A stretch of 9,715 bases of DNA from Clostridia bacterium (GCA_017938785.1 JAGBAU010000025.1:1-9715), one strand, 5' to 3'. Shown: positions 1 to 8,436, counted from the first letter of the stretch. Notes: generated by a model from the sequence alone, not told the origin. Program-made: numbers and translations.

Positions 1-1
1 C

Positions 2-316
2 TGCATTGATCGCGCCGCGCTGATCGCACGCGAAGGCAGCAACAACCTGATCATGCTGAAGATGGAAGGCGGCACGATGGTTATCGAAGCCCATTCCCAG
101 ATCGGCGATGTGCGCGAGGAACTGGAAATCCGCCAGGAGGGCGCAGACCTGAACATCGCCTTCAATGTGAAGTATCTCACCGATGTGGTGCGCTTCATCG
201 ATTCTGATACCATTGAATTGAACCTGAACAATGCGGTTTCTCCCTGTATTGTAACCCCGGTTCATGACAACGATTATGTGCACCTGATCCTGCCGGTGCG
301 TACCGGTGCACGCTGA
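2..316 (+). CDS. dnaN: DNA polymerase III beta subunit (sliding clamp), C-terminal fragment
   Basis: This is the last 104 codons of a gene that begins left of the window. The frame is open from base 2. The product is the ring-shaped clamp that tethers DNA polymerase III to DNA. What is visible matches the third clamp domain: an opening IDRAALIAREGSNN segment, then EIRQEGADLNIAFNVKYL (the equivalent of the usual 'G.DL.IAFN..YL' stretch), then SPCIVTPV and the C-terminal YVHLILPVR, equivalent to the family's terminal 'YLVLPVRL'. Three extra residues (GAR) follow that ending. The stop TGA (314-316) shares its A with the ATG of mnmE. Family assignment is confident from these motifs; only the start and the first two domains are unseen. 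dnaN usually lies next to dnaA and oriC, so the origin is probably a short distance to the left (inference). Confidence 0.93.
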   Translation, partial: CIDRAALIAREGSNNLIMLKMEGGTMVIEAHSQIGDVREELEIRQEGADLNIAFNVKYLTDVVRFIDSDTIELNLNNAVSPCIVTPVHDNDYVHLILPVRTGAR

Positions 317-1644
317 TGTTCGAAGAAACCATCTGCGCCATTGCAACGGCTCCGGGTGAAGGCGGAATCGCCATCGTCCGCGCCAGCGGAGAAAAGACCG
401 TAGAAATATTCAAGGCCTGTTTCAAACCTGCAAAAGCAAAAGAAATCACTTCCCACCGCATGATGTATGGTCATGCGGTGGATGCTGATGGAAATGTACT
501 GGATGAAGCCATGGCGGTATTCATGAAGTCCCCCGGCACCTATACCCGGGAGGATATGTTTGAGATTCAGTGCCACGGCGGCGGCGTATGCGCCAAGCGC
601 GTAATGGGACGTATTCTGGAGCTGGGTGCACGCATTGCAGAGCCCGGTGAATTCACCCGACGCGCGTTCATGAATGGAAGAATAGACCTGAGCCGTGCAG
701 AAGCCGTCATGTCCCTGATCGGCGCCAACTCCGAGGCGGCTGCGAGGGCTTCCCTCAGACAGCTGGAGGGCGGTATTTCGGGCTTTGTGCGCACTGCAAG
801 TGAAGAACTAAAGAACCAAATGGCGCTGATTGAAGCCTGCACAGACTTCCCGGATGAGGTTGAGGAAGAGGACGCCGCAAAGAAGGTGCGCGAGGGTATT
901 GCAGAGGTCATAGCTGAAATCGAAAAGAGATGCGATGACCGTGGTGCAAAGCTCATCCGAGAGGGCGCCAGCATTGTTCTGGCGGGCCGTCCCAACGTGG
1001 GCAAATCCTCCCTGATGAACGCCATACTCAATCAGGAACGCGCCATCGTGACCAGTATTCCCGGCACCACACGCGATGTACTTACCGAGCGCATTCGCCT
1101 GGGTGGTATAACTGCTGAACTTTCCGATACGGCAGGCCAGCGAGAAACCGACGACCCGGTTGAAAAAATAGGTGTGGATCGTGCCGTGCGCGCCATGGAG
1201 ACGGCGGATATCGTACTCGTTTTACTGGACAGCTCTGAGGAGATTACGGCGGAAGATGAAGCTCTGCTTCAGAACGCAGATGATAGGTACATCATCTGTC
1301 TCAACAAAAGCGATCTTCCCCGCAAATGCGCCTATGAAGGTGCGATGGAAATCTGCGCAGCTACCGGCGAAGGCGTGGATGAGCTGATTCGGGAGATGGA
1401 GAGACGCGTATCTGTTTCCTCTGGTATGGAGGAGAGAATGACGGAGGAGCGCCACCTGAACCTGGCAAAGCGTGCTCTTGCAGCGCTCAGGCATGCGGTT
1501 GTATCCATTGATGCGGGTTTCGAACTCGATCTTACCGAAATAGACCTGAAGGAAGCGCTGGAAGCCCTCTCTGAAATCACGGGCGAAGATGCTTCTGAGG
1601 AAGTTATTGACCGCGTTTTCAAGAACTTCTGCGTTGGTAAATAA
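316..1644 (+). CDS. mnmE: tRNA uridine-5-carboxymethylaminomethyl modification GTPase MnmE
   Basis: MnmE works with MnmG to install the (carboxymethyl)aminomethyl group on C5 of the wobble uridine in certain tRNAs, using a folate one-carbon donor and GTP hydrolysis. The 442-residue length is close to the family's usual ~450-460. The N-terminal folate-binding domain is recognisable (TICAIATAPGEGGIAIVRASG near residues 5-24; PGEFTRRAFMNGRIDLSRAEAV further on). The inserted G domain has G1 GRPNVGKS at 224-231, a TTRD switch, G3 DTAGQRE at 271-277 and NKSD at 330-333. The protein ends in FCVGK (438-442), matching the conserved C-terminal FC(I/V)GK with its catalytic cysteine. No Shine-Dalgarno sequence is visible before the ATG. 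The one-base overlap with the dnaN stop points to translational coupling. The usual partner mnmG does not follow; a terminator does. Confidence 0.97.
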   Translation: MFEETICAIATAPGEGGIAIVRASGEKTVEIFKACFKPAKAKEITSHRMMYGHAVDADGNVLDEAMAVFMKSPGTYTREDMFEIQCHGGGVCAKRVMGRILELGARIAEPGEFTRRAFMNGRIDLSRAEAVMSLIGANSEAAARASLRQLEGGISGFVRTASEELKNQMALIEACTDFPDEVEEEDAAKKVREGIAEVIAEIEKRCDDRGAKLIREGASIVLAGRPNVGKSSLMNAILNQERAIVTSIPGTTRDVLTERIRLGGITAELSDTAGQRETDDPVEKIGVDRAVRAMETADIVLVLLDSSEEITAEDEALLQNADDRYIICLNKSDLPRKCAYEGAMEICAATGEGVDELIREMERRVSVSSGMEERMTEERHLNLAKRALAALRHAVVSIDAGFELDLTEIDLKEALEALSEITGEDASEEVIDRVFKNFCVGK

Positions 1645-1675
1645 AAAAACAGGACCTGAAAAGGTCCTGTTTTTT
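1645..1675. terminator. Bidirectional intrinsic terminator between convergent mnmE and pgsA
   Basis: A 12-bp inverted repeat (AAAAACAGGACC / GGTCCTGTTTTT) with a 6-base loop TGAAAA starts immediately after the mnmE stop. On the plus strand the stem ends in a T run. On the minus strand the opposite flank also gives a T run, so it can end both mnmE and the leftward rimO-pgsA transcript, whose last stop lies only 8 bases beyond. Confidence 0.9.
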
Positions 1676-1682
1676 ATACCTA

Positions 1683-2237
1683 TCACATATTGGAGATGCA
1701 GTTGAAATTCTTGATGATGTATTCTGCGCCGCTGACGATGGTCAGAATGGCGGCGATGTAGGTGAGCACGTTTGCCAGCACAACGCCAAAGTTGCCCAGC
1801 AGGGGTGCTCCTGCGACGGGTACCAGCAGCATCAGGGCGATGGTGGAGGACATCTGGAAGACGGTCTTCAGCTTGCCCAGCTGACCGGCTGCGATAACCT
1901 TGCCGCCGCCTGCGGCCACCAGGCGGAAGCCGGAGATGATGAATTCGCGGGCCAGCATCACGATGCAAACCCAGGAGGGCATGCGGTGGGATTCCACCAG
2001 GATGATCAGCGCGGCCATGACCAGCAGCTTATCTGCGATGGGATCGGCAAATTTACCGAAATCAGTGACCAGGTTGTGCTTGCGGGCAATCTTGCCATCC
2101 AGTAGGTCGGTGAGGCATGCCAGGATGTAGATCAGCAGCGCCACATACTGGGCCCACTGGGCCTGGATCAGGGCGAAAACAACGAAAACGGGGATCATGC
2201 AGATGCGCAGCATTGTGAGTTTATTGGGCAGATTCAT
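1683..2237 (-). CDS. pgsA: CDP-diacylglycerol--glycerol-3-phosphate 3-phosphatidyltransferase
   Basis: PgsA is an integral membrane enzyme that joins CDP-diacylglycerol to glycerol-3-phosphate, giving phosphatidylglycerol phosphate, the committed step to phosphatidylglycerol and cardiolipin. The 184-residue length is typical. The complete CDP-alcohol phosphotransferase signature D-x2-DG-x2-AR-x8-G-x3-D-x3-D is present, with D44, D47, G48, A51, R52, G61, D65 and D69. The rest is hydrophobic, as expected for several membrane helices, and the N-terminus (MNLPNKLTMLRI) is the usual 'NLPN.LT..R' opening. The ATG directly abuts the rimO stop (TAAATG). Its GGAGGT ribosome binding site (2245-2250 on the complementary strand) lies inside the end of rimO, so the two genes are almost certainly co-transcribed and translationally coupled. 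The paralogue pssA/ClsA-type transferase is less likely given the N-terminus and context. Confidence 0.94.
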   Translation of the reverse strand: MNLPNKLTMLRICMIPVFVVFALIQAQWAQYVALLIYILACLTDLLDGKIARKHNLVTDFGKFADPIADKLLVMAALIILVESHRMPSWVCIVMLAREFIISGFRLVAAGGGKVIAAGQLGKLKTVFQMSSTIALMLLVPVAGAPLLGNFGVVLANVLTYIAAILTIVSGAEYIIKNFNCISNM

Positions 2238-3560
2238 TTAAATTACCTCCGCAGTCAAATCGTAAGCGTCCGCACCGGTGATGCGAACTATGATGTATTC
2301 ACCGGGAACGAGCTCTTTTTCAGTTTCGATATGGATACAGCCGTCGGATTCCGGCGCTTCCAGAATGGAACGGCCATACCAGCCATCCTCATCATAACCT
2401 TCCACCAGCACTTCACACTCGGTACCGATGCGCGCTTCCATAATTTCCATGGAGACGGCCTGTTGCAGCATCATCAGCTGGTCGAGACGGGAAATCTTGA
2501 TTTCCTCGTCGATCTGGCCATCCATGCGGGCGGCAGCGGTGCCTTCCTCAGGAGAATAGGTGAACGCGCCGAGACGGTCAAACTGGGCTTCCTTTACGAA
2601 GGTCAACAGCTCTTCAAACTGTTCCTCCGTTTCGCCGGGGAAGCCGACGATCATGGTGGTGCGCAGGGTGATGCCGCGCTTCTTGCATTCCGCAATGCGG
2701 CTCTGAATCCATTCCTTGGTGCCGCGGCGGTTCATGGCCTTGAGCATGTCGTTGTTGATGTGCTGCAGCGGAAGGTCAAGATAAGGTGCAACCTTGGGAT
2801 TGTTGGCGATTTCATCCAGCAGTCGGTCCTCCGTGCTGTCCGGATAGCAGTAGAGTACGCGCAGCCAGTGGATGCCTTCAATCTTGCTCACTTCCTGCAG
2901 AAGTTCAGGCAGCAGATAATGACCATCCCCCATATCGCAGCCATAGCGGCTGGTATCCTGGGCGATCAGGGTAAGCTCGGTAACGCCTTCGCTTGCCAGT
3001 TTCCTGCATTCTTCCACGATGTCATCAAAGGGACGGGATGCATAGCCGCCGCGAATCAACGGAATGGCGCAGTAGGTACACTTGTTGTCGCAGCCGTCGC
3101 TGATCTTCACATAGGCGGAGAAGGGCGCGGTGGTGAGCACACGGCCGGATTTAAAGAAGCGGTCGCCGTCCTTCATGTAGATGGGACGCTTGCCTTCACT
3201 GGCCTCGTCCATCATGTCATAGAGGCGGGCATAATCCGCAACGCCCATGAAGCCGTCCACCTCAGGTATTTCCTCTGCAAGGGCGTCTGCATAGCGCTGG
3301 GCCAGGCAACCGGTCACAAAGAGCTGCTTGAGCTTGCCGGTCTGCTTGTATTCCGCCATTTCGAAGATGGTTTCGATGGATTCTTCCTTGGCGGCTTCGA
3401 TGAAACCGCAGGTATTGACGAAAATAATCTCCGCTTCCGCCGGGTCGGATACGATTTCATAGCCGCGGTCCCGCAGCATGCCCAGCAGATTCTCGGAATC
3501 CACGCGATTCTTTGCACAGCCCAGAGATACCAGGCCGACGGTTTTATATTGATTGCTCAT
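2238..3560 (-). CDS. rimO: Ribosomal protein S12 methylthiotransferase RimO
   Basis: RimO is a radical-SAM enzyme with two iron-sulfur clusters that adds a methylthio group to a conserved aspartate of ribosomal protein S12. The N-terminal methylthiotransferase domain supplies three cluster cysteines: C15 (SLGCAKNRVDSE), C51 (VNTCGFIEAAKEES) and C85 (VTGCLAQRY). The radical-SAM motif CxxxCxxC is C157-DNK-C161-TY-C164. A TRAM-type region closes the 440-residue protein. The motif SLGCAKNRVDSE favours RimO over the tRNA enzyme MiaB. The reading frame extends upstream to 3623, but I chose the ATG at 3558-3560: a GAGGAA ribosome binding site (3568-3573 on the complementary strand) sits 7 bases before it, and the family's conserved N-terminus starts a few residues later. 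The upstream ATG at 3573-3575 would itself overlap that ribosome binding site. A promoter lies about 80 bases upstream, and pgsA follows with no gap. Confidence 0.95.
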   Translation of the reverse strand: MSNQYKTVGLVSLGCAKNRVDSENLLGMLRDRGYEIVSDPAEAEIIFVNTCGFIEAAKEESIETIFEMAEYKQTGKLKQLFVTGCLAQRYADALAEEIPEVDGFMGVADYARLYDMMDEASEGKRPIYMKDGDRFFKSGRVLTTAPFSAYVKISDGCDNKCTYCAIPLIRGGYASRPFDDIVEECRKLASEGVTELTLIAQDTSRYGCDMGDGHYLLPELLQEVSKIEGIHWLRVLYCYPDSTEDRLLDEIANNPKVAPYLDLPLQHINNDMLKAMNRRGTKEWIQSRIAECKKRGITLRTTMIVGFPGETEEQFEELLTFVKEAQFDRLGAFTYSPEEGTAAARMDGQIDEEIKISRLDQLMMLQQAVSMEIMEARIGTECEVLVEGYDEDGWYGRSILEAPESDGCIHIETEKELVPGEYIIVRITGADAYDLTAEVI

Positions 3561-3596
3561 GTTGAATTTCCTCATGAATTGTATTGTACAGTATGA

Positions 3597-3618
3597 GTAT
3601 GAACCAAGTGTTTCATAC
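3597..3618 (-). promoter_or_regulatory. Inverted repeat in the rimO leader
   Basis: GTATGAA and TTCATAC form 7-bp arms around an 8-base spacer. It falls within the predicted 5' untranslated leader of rimO, between the candidate promoter and the ribosome binding site. It could be a weak RNA hairpin or a protein operator; nothing else supports a specific role. Confidence 0.3.
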
Positions 3619-3640
3619 ACCAAGATTCTCTCTATTTTAT

Positions 3641-3669
3641 ATTGTATATTCTCAAGATAAAAGCTTCAA
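3641..3669 (-). promoter_or_regulatory. Candidate sigma-A-type promoter for rimO-pgsA
   Basis: Read on the minus strand, TTGAAG (3664-3669) and TACAAT (3641-3646) are separated by 17 bases. That is 4 of 6 matches at -35 and 5 of 6 at -10. It lies after the ftsK terminator and would give a leader of about 74 bases before the rimO ATG, so it plausibly makes rimO-pgsA a transcription unit separate from ftsK. Confidence 0.55.
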
Positions 3670-3701
3670 GCGCATTTGCACTTTTTTCTGAAAATTTGTA
3701 C

Positions 3702-3730
3702 AAAAAAAGAACCTTCCCTTGGCGGGAAGG
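3702..3730 (-). terminator. Intrinsic terminator after ftsK
   Basis: On the minus strand a 7-bp GC-rich stem (CCTTCCC / GGGAAGG, loop GCCAA) is followed by TTC and a run of seven T. It starts 9 bases after the ftsK stop and separates ftsK from rimO. Confidence 0.88.
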
Positions 3731-3739
3731 CTTGGTGTT

Positions 3740-6466
3740 TTATTCCATTTCATCTCCGGAAAACATGTTTATAAACTGTTCCCTGGAGATCAGAACTGTT
3801 CTGGGCTTGGCACCATCGGCTTCGGATACAATGCCGCGCCTCTCCATTTCGTCGATCAGACGGCCTGCGCGGGCATAACCGACGCGCATGCGGCGCTGCA
3901 GCATGGATACGCTTGCCTGGCCGGCTTCCACAACGATTTCAACCGCTTCTTCAAGCTTGGGATCGTATTCAGACGCCACTTCTTCCTTTTCTGCATCGCT
4001 TCGGACGGAGTTTTCAATCTTCTCCACCACATCTTCATCATAAGTGGTTTCCGTGCGCGCTTTGATGTAGGATACGATGGCATGAACCTCTTCATCAGAG
4101 ATCCATGCACCCTGTACGCGCAGGGGTTTATTGATGCCGGAGGGAACAAAGAGCATATCACCATTGCCCAGCAGCTTTTCTGCGCCGCCGTGGTCGATCA
4201 TGGTGCGGCTGTCCACCTGGGAAGCTACGGAGAAGGCGATACGGGTGGGAATGTTGGCCTTGATCACGCCGGTAATGACGTTGACGGACGGACGCTGAGT
4301 GGCGATGACCAGATGCATACCTGCGGCACGGGCCAGCTGAGCCAGACGGCAGATGCTGTCTTCAACCTCGCCGGGAGCGACCATCATCAGGTCGGCCAGC
4401 TCGTCGATAACGATGACCATCTGAGGCATCATCTTTTCACCCTTCTCCAGGGCCTTGTTGTATCCCTTGATGTCGCGCACGCCACGTTCAGCAAAGCGCT
4501 TATAGCGGGTGGTCATCTCTGCAACGGCCCATTCAAGAGCGGATGCGGCTTTCTTGGGATCGGTGACCACGGGTGCGATCAGGTGGGGAATATCATTGTA
4601 GATGGACAATTCAACCACCTTGGGATCGATCAGGATCATGCGAACCTCTTCAGGAGTGGCCCGATAGAGTATGGAAGAGATGATGGAGTTGATGCACACC
4701 GATTTACCGGAACCGGTCTGGCCGGCGATGAGTACATGGGGCATCTTAGCAATATCGGCCACAATGTAGCGGCCTGAGTTATCCTTGCCCAGGCCCACGG
4801 CAACCTTCGATGCATGGCGCTTTGCGTCAGTGCATTCCAGTACATCGCGCAGGCGGACCATTTCTACCTTATCATTGGGAATTTCCACGCCGACGGCAGC
4901 CTTGCCGGGGATGGGAGCCTCGATGCGCACGGAAAGCGCTGCAAGGCTCAGTGCAATATCATCCGCCAGGGATGTGATGCGGCTCACCTTCACGCCGGGG
5001 GCGGGCTGCAGTTCAAAACGGGTGACGGCAGGACCATGGGCAATCCCCAGAAGACGTGTTTCGATACCAAAGCTTTCCAGGGTTTCAATCAGCTTATCCG
5101 CCTTCTGACGGTCAGCGTCCTTGTGAGCCTGGGTGTTTTTGATCTGTTCTCCCTGCTCCAGAAGATCGATGGGCGGATAGTTATAACCCTCATCCTCATC
5201 TTCTTCAGGTTCGGCAACGGGAGCCCTGCGGCTGGGTTTTGCTGCGCGGGAAGGCGTATGGGGAATATCGAAGGGAGCATCGTCATCTGCTTCTTCAGCT
5301 TCCGGCTCGGGGATGATATCGTCCACGGTCAGGGGATGCACTCCCTCCACAACCATGCGCTTCTTTGACTTGGGAGTATCATAATTTTTCGGAGAAAAGG
5401 ATTCTTCCTTTTCGACCTTTGCGGTTTCAGCTTCTGAAGAATTTTCATCGCCTTCAACCTTGAAATAGTCAGGAATATCCCGCGGAAACTTTCCGTTGGG
5501 AACTTTCTTTTCTTCCACAGGAGCAGCTTCCGGCGTCTTTTTCTTGCGAAGCTCACGCAGGGGCTTGGGAATATCCATGTTGGGGATAGTGGTATTTTCC
5601 TCCACCACTGCTTCCTGGTCTATGTTTTCCTTGTACAGCTTTTTCTTGGGAGCGGCTGCGGTGGCGCGGGGCTTGCGCTTAGGTGCAGGTGAGGGAGTGT
5701 CAATGATCATGTAATCCCGGTTGACTTCGCTGGGCCTGCGGGCGGGGCGAGCCTGCTGGGGACGCTGGGAAGGATTGCGGCGAATGGGCTGGGACGGGGT
5801 ATAACCATCGTATTCGTCGTAATCGCTTTGATTATAATCGAACAAACGTTCTACGTTTCGCTGGTTACGCTTCTGTTCCATGTGGTGTTGACCCGCTTCC
5901 GCACGGCGAACAGACCAATTATAGAACTTCTGTGCGCGGCCGGTGGCAATCAAGCAGAGGGCCACAACCAGCAGCACCACAATCAGTCCACCCCACTGGC
6001 CCACATAAATATAGATAGGATAGGCCAGAAGGGAACCGAATGCGCCGCCGCCTGCACCATACTGGTAGGATTTAACCACGAAATTCGCAAAGGTGGTCAG
6101 GTGCATCTGCTGTTCAATGATGGTGCGGGCGCAGAAAAGCTGCACTGCGGTGAATGCGCACATAAACAGCAGGAAGTTCATGATTACATTGATGATGCGC
6201 ACGCGTTTATTGCGGGCAGAGAAGACCAGCAGAACGCCGATCCAGATCAGCATCAGGGAGAGCAGCAGGTTTAAACTGCCTCCGATGCCGCGCATTATAT
6301 CACGAATGGCTTCCATAGCTGTACCGGCCTGGGGTTGTGCTACGGCCAGATAAACCAGCAATACAGCCAGACCAAAGCATACAACTGCGGCCAATACCTT
6401 CAGAAGAGGCGCACCGTTGGATTCAGCCTGTTCTTCATATACGGGCTGTTGTTTTCGATTTGCCAT
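3740..6466 (-). CDS. ftsK: FtsK/SpoIIIE-family DNA translocase
   Basis: This is a membrane-anchored hexameric ATPase that pumps chromosomal DNA through the closing septum (vegetative FtsK or sporulation SpoIIIE role). The 908 residues show the full family layout. There are about four membrane segments (roughly 21-43, 63-84, 90-112 and 142-176), then a long charged, proline-rich linker (about 180-480). The motor has Walker A GQTGSGKS (582-589, K588) and Walker [11 protein letters not shown] (D688, E689). A C-terminal gamma winged helix (about 845-908, with [20 protein letters not shown]) reads DNA polarity signals. The frame runs up to 6502, but the ATG at 6464-6466 has an AGGAGGA ribosome binding site four bases upstream and is preferred. 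Upstream lie a CvpA-family gene and a hairpin; a terminator follows. Sequence alone does not tell FtsK from SpoIIIE, so the symbol is generic. Confidence 0.95.
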   Translation of the reverse strand: MANRKQQPVYEEQAESNGAPLLKVLAAVVCFGLAVLLVYLAVAQPQAGTAMEAIRDIMRGIGGSLNLLLSLMLIWIGVLLVFSARNKRVRIINVIMNFLLFMCAFTAVQLFCARTIIEQQMHLTTFANFVVKSYQYGAGGGAFGSLLAYPIYIYVGQWGGLIVVLLVVALCLIATGRAQKFYNWSVRRAEAGQHHMEQKRNQRNVERLFDYNQSDYDEYDGYTPSQPIRRNPSQRPQQARPARRPSEVNRDYMIIDTPSPAPKRKPRATAAAPKKKLYKENIDQEAVVEENTTIPNMDIPKPLRELRKKKTPEAAPVEEKKVPNGKFPRDIPDYFKVEGDENSSEAETAKVEKEESFSPKNYDTPKSKKRMVVEGVHPLTVDDIIPEPEAEEADDDAPFDIPHTPSRAAKPSRRAPVAEPEEDEDEGYNYPPIDLLEQGEQIKNTQAHKDADRQKADKLIETLESFGIETRLLGIAHGPAVTRFELQPAPGVKVSRITSLADDIALSLAALSVRIEAPIPGKAAVGVEIPNDKVEMVRLRDVLECTDAKRHASKVAVGLGKDNSGRYIVADIAKMPHVLIAGQTGSGKSVCINSIISSILYRATPEEVRMILIDPKVVELSIYNDIPHLIAPVVTDPKKAASALEWAVAEMTTRYKRFAERGVRDIKGYNKALEKGEKMMPQMVIVIDELADLMMVAPGEVEDSICRLAQLARAAGMHLVIATQRPSVNVITGVIKANIPTRIAFSVASQVDSRTMIDHGGAEKLLGNGDMLFVPSGINKPLRVQGAWISDEEVHAIVSYIKARTETTYDEDVVEKIENSVRSDAEKEEVASEYDPKLEEAVEIVVEAGQASVSMLQRRMRVGYARAGRLIDEMERRGIVSEADGAKPRTVLISREQFINMFSGDEME

Positions 6467-6500
6467 TCTATCCTCCTGAAATTTATTTTGAAATTGAAGC

Positions 6501-6522
6501 AAAAGAGCCGCATTCGCGGCTC
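6501..6522 (-). terminator. Hairpin between the CvpA-like gene and ftsK (weak terminator or attenuator)
   Basis: On the minus strand a perfect 7-bp stem GAGCCGC / GCGGCTC with loop GAAT is followed by TTTTGCTT, a short and interrupted T tract. It lies 22 bases after the stop of the CvpA-like gene and about 34 bases before the ftsK ATG. I see no convincing promoter between the hairpin and ftsK, so partial termination with read-through into ftsK is the likeliest behaviour (inference). Confidence 0.65.
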
Positions 6523-6544
6523 AATGGATCTAAGTGAAGGGGAA

Positions 6545-7273
6545 TCAGCCGATCAGCTGAGCCACAGTATTTGCTACGCTCAGGAAATCCAGCTGGCTGA
6601 CGAAGCTGTACAGCATGGAACCGGAGATCAAAGACTGGGTGAGTTCGGGGGAAATCAGGGATACAATGCTGGGCAGAATGCACAGCACCAGAACTGCCAC
6701 AACGATGCCACGGAAAAGACCGCAGATGCCGCCGAACAGCCAGTCGAACATGCGCAGTACCGGGAAGCGGATCACATGGTCCAGCAGGTTCACAAACAGG
6801 GAAACCACTGCGTAGATCACGATAAAGGCCAGCAGGAAGGACAGTACATTGAATACTGCCTGCCAGATGGTCTGATCCAGGTAATCTGCCAGGGTGGTGA
6901 TGTTCAGCTTGGCGAAGGCCTGGTTGCGAATATTGGCCTCAAATGCGCGGGAGATCACACTGATCTTGCTGGCAACGGTGGAAACGGCTGCCTGGATGGC
7001 GCTTTCGCCGCCGGAAACAACCTCAGCAACGGTGGTTGCAGCCTGGGTGTTGCTCGCAAAGAAGGTTTCAGGTTCCAGATACTGATTCAGAACAGCCATC
7101 AAAGTGGTGTTGGACAGCGCGATGTTTGCGATGCGCTCATAAACCATACGGGCGCCGAACCAGGAACCGATGAAACCAAGGGTTTTCAGCGCGCTTGCCC
7201 ATAACCCCTTATGCATACCCGCCAGCAGGCTGAAAGCCAGCACGACGAGAATGAGAATATCTACAATATTCAT
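6545..7273 (-). CDS. CvpA-family membrane protein
   Basis: A 242-residue integral membrane protein of the CvpA (colicin V production) family. The N-terminus MNIVDILILVVLAFSLLAGM followed by HKGLW matches the family's opening 'D......l....G...G'. Near the C-terminus RMFDWLFGGICGLFRGIVV (about 174-192) is the characteristic 'l...lG...G..rG' segment. Likely membrane helices are at about 3-20, 26-43, 140-165 and 178-205. The stretch between about 45 and 135 is mostly soluble and makes the protein longer than the ~160-residue E. coli CvpA. An AGGAGG ribosome binding site (7284-7289 on the complementary strand) lies 10 bases before the ATG. It follows the upstream gene by 59 bases without an obvious promoter, so the two are probably co-transcribed. 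The molecular role is not settled; in enterobacteria the family is linked to colicin V export and envelope stress. Confidence 0.8.
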   Translation of the reverse strand: MNIVDILILVVLAFSLLAGMHKGLWASALKTLGFIGSWFGARMVYERIANIALSNTTLMAVLNQYLEPETFFASNTQAATTVAEVVSGGESAIQAAVSTVASKISVISRAFEANIRNQAFAKLNITTLADYLDQTIWQAVFNVLSFLLAFIVIYAVVSLFVNLLDHVIRFPVLRMFDWLFGGICGLFRGIVVAVLVLCILPSIVSLISPELTQSLISGSMLYSFVSQLDFLSVANTVAQLIG

Positions 7274-7332
7274 ATTCTACTTTCCTCCTGTTGATTAATC
7301 TCTCTTTCCAGAATTCCCTGTTATTTATTAGT

Positions 7333-8436
7333 TTATACGGAAAGGTCCACCAGATAGACGGTTCCTCCGTTGCCCAGGATGGCGACGCCATCCGCCGTAA
7401 CGCCGTGCACCGTATTGATACGCAGGTTCATCTGATAGGCGCGGGGAGTCGATTCATTGGTGTTGACCATCATCAAGTGACCATCATTGGCAAAACCGTA
7501 GATGGTGTTGCCGCGGGCGACTACGCTCATACATCCGAAGGGAAGGCGTACAACTCGATCCAGGTTGGAACGAACCATGCGCACATCGCGAATATTGGAT
7601 TCGCCATTGAGCTGGGCGTCGTTTACGAAAGCCATCAGGGGATCATTTGCCGTTTCATCTGCACTGGAGAGATACCAGCCGTAGATCAGTCGGCGTGCAT
7701 CCTTGTTTTCCGTACCGGTGTAATCGTAGGTTTTCAGATATGTATCGCCTGCCACGCAAACCTGCGAGGATTGGAACATGACCGCGTAGGAAAGCTGTTC
7801 ATTATCATGGATGGAACCCACAATTTCCTTTCCGGGCCTGTAGGTTTGAATATTGCAGGTGGGAACTGTACCATTGGAATCCAGAACCATAACCCACAAC
7901 AGAGAACCGTTTGAGAAGAAACCGTAATCGATGGCGGAAACATCATCCAGAACAATCTGGCTGACCTGCTTTCCACCGCTCTCCATGAGAACAATCTTGC
8001 TGTTGGTTTCTGATCCGATCAGAATTGCGGTGTACTGATCGCCGATATGGGCGCTCAATACGTTTTCCTCCATATTTCCATTAAAGGAGGTAGAACCGCT
8101 CTTGCCGTCAATCAATGTAATGGTCTTTCCAACCCAGGTGGCTACGCCGTAATCCGTTGCAGAAAAGCCGGCGTCTGCGCCCACCAGGTAGGACCAGCGC
8201 ACATCACCCTCTGAATTGATGGAAGAAACGGTGCTTCCGTCATAGTAGACGAAGCCATCCGCTACGGCCTGCAAATCCTGCAGGTTGGCGATTTCCAGGG
8301 TTTTAGTGCGTCCAAAGCTGTCTGTGGATGCAATTTTCGTTCCCAGAGCAGCAATACCATATGCGATTGCGCATGAAAGCACAAGAATCAGCAGCACGAT
8401 CGCCCATGGATTTCGTGCAGAACTGCGCTTTTCCAT
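7333..8436 (-). CDS. Membrane-anchored beta-propeller-like protein of unknown function (DUF5711-like)
   Basis: A 367-residue protein with a short basic N-terminus (MEKRSSARNP), a single hydrophobic segment at about 11-31 and a long outward-facing remainder, so probably a signal anchor with an extracellular domain. The body has repeated short beta-strand-like units with alternating hydrophobic and Gly/Asp/Asn-rich turns (for example VADGFVYYDGSTVSSINSEG, GKTITLIDGKSG, GNTIYGFANDGHLMMVN, GGTVYLVDLS). This resembles PQQ/WD-type propeller blades, and the layout recalls the clostridial DUF5711 family; that name is from memory and needs a profile search. No catalytic motif is visible. The ATG has a GGAGGT ribosome binding site (8441-8446) four bases upstream, and a strong promoter lies about 55 bases further on. 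It heads the probable operon with the CvpA-like gene and ftsK, suggesting a cell-envelope role (inference). Confidence 0.75.
   Translation of the reverse strand: MEKRSSARNPWAIVLLILVLSCAIAYGIAALGTKIASTDSFGRTKTLEIANLQDLQAVADGFVYYDGSTVSSINSEGDVRWSYLVGADAGFSATDYGVATWVGKTITLIDGKSGSTSFNGNMEENVLSAHIGDQYTAILIGSETNSKIVLMESGGKQVSQIVLDDVSAIDYGFFSNGSLLWVMVLDSNGTVPTCNIQTYRPGKEIVGSIHDNEQLSYAVMFQSSQVCVAGDTYLKTYDYTGTENKDARRLIYGWYLSSADETANDPLMAFVNDAQLNGESNIRDVRMVRSNLDRVVRLPFGCMSVVARGNTIYGFANDGHLMMVNTNESTPRAYQMNLRINTVHGVTADGVAILGNGGTVYLVDLSV

Noticed and set aside
2331..3596. 421-codon plus-strand open frame opposite rimO
   Set aside because: It lies wholly antisense to a gene with complete RimO motifs, has no ribosome binding site and a low-complexity His/Phe/Gly-rich translation typical of the reverse complement of a biased coding sequence.
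3561..3623. N-terminal extension of rimO by 21 residues
   Set aside because: The good ribosome binding site serves the ATG at 3560, the upstream ATG at 3575 overlaps that site, and RimO homologues start close to the SLGCAKN motif.
3719..4777. 352-codon plus-strand open frame opposite the ftsK motor domain
   Set aside because: It is antisense to conserved FtsK motor and gamma-domain sequence and has no recognisable motifs; it also begins inside the ftsK terminator.
6467..6502. N-terminal extension of ftsK by 12 residues
   Set aside because: An AGGAGGA ribosome binding site lies four bases before the ATG at 6466 and within the proposed extension, so the shorter form is preferred.
6335..7204. 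289-codon plus-strand open frame opposite the CvpA-like gene
   Set aside because: The translation is rich in Gln/His/Asn with no hydrophobic pattern, as expected from the complement of a membrane-protein gene; it crosses the hairpin and two real gene ends.
7291..7914. 207-codon plus-strand open frame opposite the beta-propeller-like gene
   Set aside because: It is a shadow of a well-supported minus-strand gene with a strong promoter and ribosome binding site; no start signal is seen.
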